A stretch of DNA of 12,205 bases, taken from the NCBI GenBank assembly GCA_002691265.1, contig NZHJ01000036.1, forward strand, positions 106,115 through 118,319, in the 5' to 3' direction. This DNA is from Flavobacteriaceae bacterium. GTDB taxonomy: Bacteria > Bacteroidota > Bacteroidia > Flavobacteriales > Flavobacteriaceae. The notes beneath the pieces were generated by a model. It searched no databases and was not told where the DNA came from. It saw only the letters and a program-made list of their open reading frames with translations. The translations under genes and the position numbers were made by a program. Below, piece by piece: positions 6,866 to 12,205 of this stretch. Each line of letters starts with the position of its first letter. The first letter of the stretch is position 1.

Positions 6866-8197
6866 CTAAATTTCACGATTTAAATTCCAATTCTCAAGGT
6901 GATTTTTTACAGCTTTAATAAACTTACTTCCAAGCGCACCATTTACGACTCTGTGATCGTATGAGTGTGAAATAATCATTTTCTTTCTAATCCCAATATA
7001 ATCACCTTCTTCAGTTTCGATTACACTTGGCATTTTTCTTATAGCTCCAAAAGCCAATATACCAACCTGTGGTTGATTAATAATAGGCGTACCCATGATG
7101 CTTCCAAAAACCCCTACATTAGTGACCGTGTAGGTACCACCGGCAACATCACCAGGATTTAAATTATTATTTCTAGCTCTATATGCTAGGTCATTGACAG
7201 ACTTTGCCATACCAACTAAGTTTAATTGATCAGCATTTTTTATTACAGGTACAATCAAATTACCATCTGAAAGTGCAGTTGCCATTCCTATATTTATTTT
7301 CTTTTTGAGGATAATTTTATCATCAGCAACAGAAATATTCATCATTGGATATTGTCTTAGTGCTACTGCTACCGCCTCAATAAATATAGGAGTAAATGTA
7401 AATTTCTGACCCTCCCTGCTTTCAAATCCTGATTTAACTCTATTTCTCCAGTTGAATATATTTGTTACATCTACTTCAATAAAAGACTGGACATGTACAG
7501 AGGTTTTTACCGAATCTGTCATGTGCTGAGAAATCAACTTTCCCATTTTTGTCATTTCGATAACTTCATCACTGAAATCAGAGGTGTCTATTTTTTCGGA
7601 ATGAATAATTTTTGTATTAAGTTTAATTGAATCATCAACAATTAAGCTCCTGTTTGATAAAAAAGATAGTATATCATTTTTGGTAATTCTATTATCCTTT
7701 CCAGTACCGTTAATAAGAGATAACTCCTTTGAAGAGATACCCTCTTTTTTAATCATGTTTTTAACCAAAGGAGATAAAAATCCTTTATTTGAGCTTGTGG
7801 TCTCCTCAGATTCTAAAATTACTTTTGCAGATTTTTCTAAGGAATCAGTCATCTCCTCCGCTAATTCTTTTTCAGAATGAATTTCTGTTATTATTTCTTC
7901 AGGTTTCTCTTCTAAAGCTGGATTCTCTATTGTGGTTTCTTTTTCAACATCAACTTCATCAGTTTCAATAATAGCTATTGTTTGACCAACTAAAATCACA
8001 TCATCAACTTTAAAACATTTTTCAATTAAAATACCTTTTTTTTCAGATGGAACCTCAGAATCAACTTTATCGGTTGCAATTTCAACTACTGGTTCGTCAA
8101 ATTCGATTGAATCACCAATTTCCTTTAACCATGCGGTTAAGGTAGCCTCAGCAACACTCTCACCCATTTTTGGTAATTTTAATTCAAATTTTGACAT
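6866..8197 (-). CDS. 2-oxoacid dehydrogenase complex E2 (dihydrolipoyl acyltransferase)
   Basis: The acyl-transferring core subunit of a 2-oxoacid dehydrogenase complex, moving an acyl group from E1 to CoA through a swinging lipoyl arm. The 443 residues show one lipoyl domain (1-78, lipoylated K44 in ATDKVDSEV), a Glu-rich linker (79-135), a peripheral subunit-binding domain (about 139-182, SPLVKNMIKKEGI) and the catalytic domain (about 212-440). The last ends with YDHRVVNGALGS (413-424), H415 being the active-site His. TNVGVFGSIMGTPIINQPQ (359-377) resembles E2 of branched-chain or 2-oxoglutarate complexes more than pyruvate E2. No E1 or E3 gene is in the window, so the substrate stays open; branched-chain 2-oxoacids are my best guess. 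ATG 8197 follows a candidate promoter, and it heads the E2-FAH-pncC group. Confidence 0.93.
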   Translation of the reverse strand: MSKFELKLPKMGESVAEATLTAWLKEIGDSIEFDEPVVEIATDKVDSEVPSEKKGILIEKCFKVDDVILVGQTIAIIETDEVDVEKETTIENPALEEKPEEIITEIHSEKELAEEMTDSLEKSAKVILESEETTSSNKGFLSPLVKNMIKKEGISSKELSLINGTGKDNRITKNDILSFLSNRSLIVDDSIKLNTKIIHSEKIDTSDFSDEVIEMTKMGKLISQHMTDSVKTSVHVQSFIEVDVTNIFNWRNRVKSGFESREGQKFTFTPIFIEAVAVALRQYPMMNISVADDKIILKKKINIGMATALSDGNLIVPVIKNADQLNLVGMAKSVNDLAYRARNNNLNPGDVAGGTYTVTNVGVFGSIMGTPIINQPQVGILAFGAIRKMPSVIETEEGDYIGIRKKMIISHSYDHRVVNGALGSKFIKAVKNHLENWNLNREI

Positions 8198-8221
8198 TAA
8201 AATAGATTTGATTTATGTATT

Positions 8222-8229
8222 CAAAATTA
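8222..8229 (-). promoter_or_regulatory. candidate -7 box (TAnnTTTG) for the E2-FAH-pncC genes
   Basis: The minus strand reads TAATTTTG, a full match to TAnnTTTG, 24 bases before the E2 ATG at 8197. A TTG lies only 12 bases upstream, too close for a standard -33 element, so the match rests on the -7 box alone. The 71-base gap between the GT2 stop and E2 is the only sizeable break in this part of the leftward set. Confidence 0.35.
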
Positions 8230-8268
8230 GTGAAAATAGTCCAATTCATTATTTTAATATTTATTTAA

Positions 8269-9363
8269 TCATAAAAAAATAGCATTCCCTTTTTGGTTCA
8301 TTCCACTTGCCCTTATGATGTAGGAATAATCAGAAGATAAAAACCAAAAATTTATCTTATTTCTGTTTTTTAACTTGTCAACACAATTAATAATTTCCTT
8401 GTTGGTCAAGTAATTTGAATCAAAAATTAGATTGCAATCCTCTAATGTTTCATCAATTTTCTTTGTCAGTAGAATATCTCCAAATATTTCCTCTAATTGA
8501 TTATTCAGCTTATTACCATATAAAATATTTTGATTAGGCTTACTTTTAATTTTTGTATTCCTTGGAAATATTCCACTTAAAATTATGATTAGTCTTGAAA
8601 TAATTTTTATGGTGCCTAACAAAAATAGATTTGTTGTAAAAACATTTTTAAAATATATATTCATTGCACCATAAAAGTTTCTTAAATAGTTAATATCATT
8701 TACAGTACTTTCGCCTTTGAAGTGAATTAATGAAGAACTTCCACAATAAAAGTTGTTATATCCTTTCTTAAATGTTTGGTGACAAATCTCAATATCTTCT
8801 CCAAACATAAAATATTCCTCATTGAAACCATTTATATCCCTGAAAAGTGATTTTTCAATAAGCATATTTGCGCCACATAACACATCAACATTTCCGGAAT
8901 CAAATTCACCTAAATCAGAATAGTATCCACTATTTATTCCAATAAGTTTTTTTGAAATAATGCTAATATTAGGAAAGTTTCTTTTACTCTCCTTTAAAAA
9001 AATTCCTTCTCCGTCAATCATTCTAAAACTAAAAATTCCTGTATTAGGTTTTTTATTTTTAAAAAATGAGTCTATCAAGTCTTCAGGGATAATTGTGTCA
9101 GGATTCAAAAAAAACAAATATTCACCTTTTGCTAATTTTGCTGCCTTATTATTGGCTTTTGAGAATCCTAAATTCTCTTTATTTTCAATAATCCTGAAAT
9201 CATATTTTTTTGACTTTAAATATTCAATTGATCCGTCCGTTGAGCAATTATCGATAACTAATATCTCACTATCAATTTGTTTTAAAGCTTTGCTTACACT
9301 CTGCAGGCAATAATCAAGGAATGCTTTACAATTATAGCTTACAATTATTACAGAAATTTTCAA
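8269..9363 (-). CDS. family 2 glycosyltransferase with extra C-terminal domain
   Basis: An inverting GT-A glycosyltransferase (364 residues) that transfers a sugar from a nucleotide-sugar donor, probably to an envelope glycan; it resembles the rhamnosyltransferase-like GT2 branch. Seen: SVIIVSYN (4-11), DNCSTDGS (38-45), NLGFSKANN (64-72), the DxD-equivalent FLNPDT (85-90), GANMLI (164-169), the catalytic FGEDIEIC (187-194) and HFKGEST (214-220). A hydrophobic stretch at about 242-263 may contact the membrane. Residues about 280-364 form an extra domain ending RASGMNQKGNAIFL, resembling a tail I recall on flavobacterial homologues; it looks like a degenerate Rossmann-type unit of unknown role. 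The start must be TTG at 9363: an in-frame TGA lies at 9387-9385 with no ATG between. It follows recR by two bases, so translation is probably coupled. Confidence 0.92.
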   Translation of the reverse strand: MKISVIIVSYNCKAFLDYCLQSVSKALKQIDSEILVIDNCSTDGSIEYLKSKKYDFRIIENKENLGFSKANNKAAKLAKGEYLFFLNPDTIIPEDLIDSFFKNKKPNTGIFSFRMIDGEGIFLKESKRNFPNISIISKKLIGINSGYYSDLGEFDSGNVDVLCGANMLIEKSLFRDINGFNEEYFMFGEDIEICHQTFKKGYNNFYCGSSSLIHFKGESTVNDINYLRNFYGAMNIYFKNVFTTNLFLLGTIKIISRLIIILSGIFPRNTKIKSKPNQNILYGNKLNNQLEEIFGDILLTKKIDETLEDCNLIFDSNYLTNKEIINCVDKLKNRNKINFWFLSSDYSYIIRASGMNQKGNAIFL

Positions 9364-9365
9364 TT

Positions 9366-9983
9366 TTATCCCTTTAGTGATTTTTCAAATGGTATTCTAT
9401 CGGTAATACTTCTTCCCAAAGTTATCTCATCTGCATATTCTAAATCATCTCCAACAGAAATTCCTCTTGCAATTGTAGAAGTTGTTATATTATAATCAGA
9501 ACCCTGCCTGTAAATGTAAAAATTTGTAGTATCTCCCTCCATCGTAGTACCTAACGCAAAAATCACCTCACTTATTTTATTATTTTTAACTTTTTCTACC
9601 AGTGAACTTATGTTTAAATCATCAGGACCAATACCATCAACAGGGGAGATTTTTCCACCTAAAACATGATACAAACCATTAAAGGAACTGGTTTTTTCAA
9701 TAGCCATTACGTCCCTTATGTCTTCAACAACACAAATAATAGATTCATCTCTTCTGGGATTTGCGCATATTTCACAAATATCAGAGTCAGAAATATTATG
9801 GCATTTTTTACAGAAATTTACCTTCAATCTCATCTGAGAAATTGCATTAGCAAGATTTAGAGATTGAGATTCAGGTTGTTTTAACAAAAAAAGAACCAAA
9901 CTTAATGCAGATTTTTTTCCTATCCCTGGTAAATTAGAGATTTCATTAACAGCATTTTCAATAAATTTTGAAGAAAATTCCAT
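9366..9983 (-). CDS. recR: recombination mediator protein RecR
   Basis: A ring-forming DNA-clamp protein that works with RecO and RecF to load RecA onto gapped DNA. Its 205 residues match the normal length. Features in order: a helix-hairpin-helix with LPGIGKKSA (18-26), a four-Cys zinc finger C58-x2-C61-x8-C70-x2-C73 followed by NPRRDES, and a Toprim domain beginning [14 protein letters not shown] (83-96) and continuing through [19 protein letters not shown] (105-123). The C-terminal stretch [21 protein letters not shown] follows the family pattern, GDDLEYAD standing where G-x-D/E-L-E-Y-x-D is expected. ATG 9983 lies four bases from a candidate -7 box. It is the first gene of the leftward set and diverges from the symporter gene across 104 bases. 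Confidence 0.97.
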   Translation of the reverse strand: MEFSSKFIENAVNEISNLPGIGKKSALSLVLFLLKQPESQSLNLANAISQMRLKVNFCKKCHNISDSDICEICANPRRDESIICVVEDIRDVMAIEKTSSFNGLYHVLGGKISPVDGIGPDDLNISSLVEKVKNNKISEVIFALGTTMEGDTTNFYIYRQGSDYNITTSTIARGISVGDDLEYADEITLGRSITDRIPFEKSLKG

Positions 9984-9987
9984 TAAA

Positions 9988-10015
9988 CAAACTTACAAAT
10001 TTTAAGAAGTTACAA
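9988..10015 (-). promoter_or_regulatory. candidate promoter of recR-GT2
   Basis: On the minus strand, TTG (10015-10013), a 17-base spacer and TAAGTTTG (9995-9988) fit the Bacteroidota pattern, with a perfect -7 box. The box ends only four bases before the recR ATG, so the transcript would have almost no leader. A near match (AAAATTTG) sits just upstream and is an alternative. No TAnnTTTG match is present on the plus strand of this gap for the symporter. Confidence 0.4.
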
Positions 10016-10087
10016 TCATTAGACTAACCTCTTTTTTTAAAAAATGTAAAAAAATTATAATTAACTTACCAAAGCAAATAAATCAAA

Positions 10088-11626
10088 ATGAATTCTGCTA
10101 CTATTATTTTCATTATAGTATTATATTTTCTGCTTCTTTATGTTATTTCATATGTAACTGGTAAAGATGATAGCAATAATATTTTCTTTAAAGCAGGAAG
10201 AAATTCTAAGTGGTATGTTGTTGCTTTTGGAATGGTTGGAGCGTCTCTGTCAGGAGTTACATTTATCTCAGTACCTGGATGGATTGAAAGTTCACAATTT
10301 AGTTATTTACAGGTCGTTTTTGGTTATTTTGTGGGCTATATTGTAGTATGTTATGTGTTACTTCCTGTTTATTACAAACTAAATTTAACTTCAATATACG
10401 AGTTTTTAGACATGAGGTTTGGGAAAGCTGCTCATTTAACCGGAGCATTTTACTTTTTCCTTTCAAGAATATTAGGTGCTTCTTTTAGATTATTTTTGGT
10501 TGCAATAGTTTTACAACAATTTGTATTTGATAATTGGAATATTCCATTTCCTGTCACTGTTGGAATTTCAATCGGATTAATATGGATATACACTTTTAAA
10601 GGTGGTATAAAAACTATTGTTTGGACAGATACTCTACAGACTTTATTTATGATTTTGGCCGTACTTATATCCATAGTATCGATTTTAAATAGTATTGACC
10701 TGAGTCTTAGTGAATACATTTACTCTGACGAATTTAATAGATTTAGTAAAGTGTTTTTTCTGGATGATATTTATGAGAGGAATCATTTTTTAAAATCATT
10801 TATAGGAGGAATATTTGTAACCATATGCATGACAGGTTTAGATCAGGATATGATGCAAAAAAACCTTACATGTAAATCAATTAAAGATGCACAAAAAAAT
10901 ATGATTAGTTTCAGTTTTGTATTAGTTTTTGTAACTGCATTATTTATGTTCCTTGGAGCTCTTCTATTTACATATAAAGACCTTAATGGTATTTTAATTC
11001 CAGAAATGGGTGGCCAAATTAGGACTGATTTACTTTTTCCTGAAATAGCACTTAACAGTCAGCTAGGAATTATACTTGGCATAAGTTTTTTACTAGGTTT
11101 AATTGCTGCAGCGTATAGTAGCGCAGATAGTGCACTAACTTCTTTAACTACATCATTTTGCGTTGATTTTCTTAGAATGGATAACAATGATGAAAAAGAA
11201 AATAAAAGAATAAGAAAGGTGGTTCATATCGGAATGAGTTTATTGTTGATGATTACCATAATTATTTTTAAATATATTTTGAGTAGTAATGTAATTGATA
11301 GTTTGCTAACCGTAGCATCATATACCTATGGACCACTTCTTGGTTTATTTATTTTTGGTCTTTACAGTAGCCGAAAACTTAGGGGAAATTTGATTTATTT
11401 AGTTGTAATTCTTGCACCAATCTTAACCTATTTAATTAATGTGAGTCCAACTTTATATGCTTACTTTAATGATTCCATTGCTTTGATGTGTAAATTTAAA
11501 ACTTGGGGTTGTGCAAATGAATATGCTATGGAAAATCTTTACAAATTTGGATATGAATTACTTCCAATAAATGGCTTAATAACAATTTTAGGTCTGTATA
11601 TTTGCTCAAAAAAATCAAATGAGTAA
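10088..11626 (+). CDS. sodium:solute symporter (SSS/SLC5 family)
   Basis: An inner-membrane Na+-coupled transporter of 512 residues with about 13 hydrophobic helices, the usual count for this family. Characteristic stretches are [10 protein letters not shown] (34-43), [15 protein letters not shown] (51-65), [14 protein letters not shown] (168-181, the SSS pattern on the fifth helix region), [12 protein letters not shown] (249-260) and [17 protein letters not shown] (341-357), the last belonging to the helix that forms part of the Na2 site in LeuT-fold symporters. The set resembles the Bacteroidota 'NIS/SMVT-like' branch, whose substrates are mostly unknown (sugars, carboxylates, vitamins or iodide in studied relatives). 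ATG 10088 follows an A-rich leader with no Shine-Dalgarno. The 3' end overlaps the next gene by eight bases (ATGAGTAA), implying cotranscription. Confidence 0.95.
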   Translation: MNSATIIFIIVLYFLLLYVISYVTGKDDSNNIFFKAGRNSKWYVVAFGMVGASLSGVTFISVPGWIESSQFSYLQVVFGYFVGYIVVCYVLLPVYYKLNLTSIYEFLDMRFGKAAHLTGAFYFFLSRILGASFRLFLVAIVLQQFVFDNWNIPFPVTVGISIGLIWIYTFKGGIKTIVWTDTLQTLFMILAVLISIVSILNSIDLSLSEYIYSDEFNRFSKVFFLDDIYERNHFLKSFIGGIFVTICMTGLDQDMMQKNLTCKSIKDAQKNMISFSFVLVFVTALFMFLGALLFTYKDLNGILIPEMGGQIRTDLLFPEIALNSQLGIILGISFLLGLIAAAYSSADSALTSLTTSFCVDFLRMDNNDEKENKRIRKVVHIGMSLLLMITIIIFKYILSSNVIDSLLTVASYTYGPLLGLFIFGLYSSRKLRGNLIYLVVILAPILTYLINVSPTLYAYFNDSIALMCKFKTWGCANEYAMENLYKFGYELLPINGLITILGLYICSKKSNE

Positions 11627-12205
11627 ATATCTTTTTAGCTTTCTGATTATTTTATTTATTGTCACTTCTTGTGATAATAATAACAATAATAATAATATTG
11701 ACAATATTGTTCTTTCCGAAAACATTGAATTGTATAATGAAGACTTGATTAGTGATGATTATATTTTCGTTGTTGAAAATTCATCAACCTACTCATACCT
11801 AATTAATAAGGAAGGTTATAAATTATGGGAGTGGAATTTTGACACAACATCAGGTAATGATTTAGAAATTCTAGATAACGGTAATATAATCGGTCTATTT
11901 AAAACTCCAAATCCAAGCATTGATTTTGGTGGTTTTGGAGGAACTGCCAAACTTATAGACTCAAACGGAAATACAATTTGGGAATTCACTGTCAGTGATG
12001 AAAATTTTAATGCTCATCATGATGTTGAAATGCTACCAAATGGTAACGTTTTGATGATGGTTTGGGAAAGAATAACTAACCAAACAGCAGTTCAAAATGG
12101 AGTTGATTTTAATACCGACATATTCGCGGAAAAAATTATTGAAGTTAATCCATCAAACAATCAAATAGTTTGGGAATGGAGGAGCTGGGATCATATTATC
12201 CAAGA
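11619..12205 (+). CDS. arylsulfotransferase (ASST)-family lipoprotein, 3' end missing
   Basis: A frame of 195 codons running off the right edge. The N-terminus is a lipoprotein signal: [15 protein letters not shown] then lipobox VTSC with C18 as the lipidated residue. Next come D19 and seven Asn (20-26). The mature part has repeated beta-propeller-like strands ending in Trp (KLWEWNF 68-74, TIWEFTV 119-125, [10 protein letters not shown] 183-192) and the signature [17 protein letters not shown] (131-147). This is typical of ASST and related propeller proteins; bacterial ASSTs move sulfate between phenolic compounds with a His as the sulfate carrier. H133 or H134 is conserved, but whether it is catalytic cannot be judged with the rest missing. 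It starts inside the symporter stop (ATGAGTAA), pointing to coupling and perhaps a shared substrate. It could be a non-catalytic ASST-like propeller. Confidence 0.82.
   Translation, partial: MSKYLFSFLIILFIVTSCDNNNNNNNIDNIVLSENIELYNEDLISDDYIFVVENSSTYSYLINKEGYKLWEWNFDTTSGNDLEILDNGNIIGLFKTPNPSIDFGGFGGTAKLIDSNGNTIWEFTVSDENFNAHHDVEMLPNGNVLMMVWERITNQTAVQNGVDFNTDIFAEKIIEVNPSNNQIVWEWRSWDHIIQ
11676..11696 (+). repeat. AAT-triplet run encoding seven Asn after the lipobox
   Basis: Seven Asn codons in a row (six AAT, one AAC) directly after C18-D19 of the ASST-like lipoprotein. Together they form a flexible tether between the lipid anchor and the folded domain. The simple triplet repeat could vary in number between strains without shifting frame. 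Confidence 0.85.

Noticed and set aside
6938..6961. E2 active-site motif DHRVVNG with Asn instead of the common Asp, as a possible inactive enzyme
   Set aside because: Asn at this position is, from memory, also found in the active Azotobacter vinelandii pyruvate dehydrogenase E2, so it is an accepted variant and not evidence of inactivation.
8960..9313. Open frame of 117 codons on the plus strand opposite the glycosyltransferase
   Set aside because: It lies wholly inside the GT2 catalytic domain, has no recognisable motif and no start context. The GT2 frame carries the DxD and ED motifs.
1..12205. Mobile element, defence system or biosynthetic cluster
   Set aside because: No transposase, integrase, restriction or toxin-antitoxin gene, flanking direct repeats or tRNA is visible. 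Gene content and base composition look uniform and housekeeping.

Overview
This is a gene-dense, AT-rich stretch of a Bacteroidota chromosome, most likely a marine-type member of the Flavobacteriia. Four things point there: the block rpmB-rpmG-DUF4295-ftsY-rimO, the small DUF4295 protein itself, the zinc-free L28/L33 forms, and several matches to the Bacteroidota -7 promoter box (TAnnTTTG) where Shine-Dalgarno sequences would otherwise be expected. No rRNA, tRNA, CRISPR, insertion sequence, phage gene or integrase is visible, and no gene-free stretch exceeds about 105 bases. It reads as core chromosome, and I did not find a new defence, mobile or biosynthetic system.

Layout. At the extreme left, a few codons of a possible leftward gene (1-27) diverge from an exported M14-type zinc carboxypeptidase (95-2557, +). 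The peptidase ends tail-to-tail with, and overlaps by 8 bp, the last gene of a long leftward set. Read in its own direction from 9983 down to 2550, that set is: recR and a family 2 glycosyltransferase (coupled, 2 nt apart); a 2-oxoacid dehydrogenase E2 subunit, a FAH-family hydrolase and a stand-alone PncC/CinA-C amidohydrolase (4-5 nt apart); then rpmB, rpmG, a DUF4295 gene, ftsY and rimO. To the right, a sodium:solute symporter (10088-11626, +) diverges from recR. It overlaps by 8 bp a lipoprotein of the arylsulfotransferase (ASST) type that runs off the window edge.

How the genes fit together. The leftward set mixes DNA repair (RecR), envelope glycan synthesis (GT2), central carbon/amino-acid catabolism (E2, FAH hydrolase), NMN salvage (PncC), translation (L28, L33, RimO) and protein targeting (FtsY). 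This is housekeeping clustering rather than one pathway. The rightward symporter/ASST pair could be a functional unit for uptake and handling of a small organic or sulfated molecule, but the substrate cannot be read from sequence.

The most interesting details are: (i) three leftward genes (rimO, pncC, GT2) that can only start at TTG, each 2-4 nt after the upstream stop codon; (ii) back-to-back perfect TAnnTTTG boxes forming an inverted repeat between the two leftmost genes, and other such boxes within a few bases of start codons, suggesting very short leaders; (iii) a PncC reduced to its C-terminal domain with an unusual active-site loop; (iv) low-complexity tethers (Glu-Pro in FtsY, Asn in the ASST lipoprotein); and (v) extra C-terminal domains on the peptidase and the glycosyltransferase.
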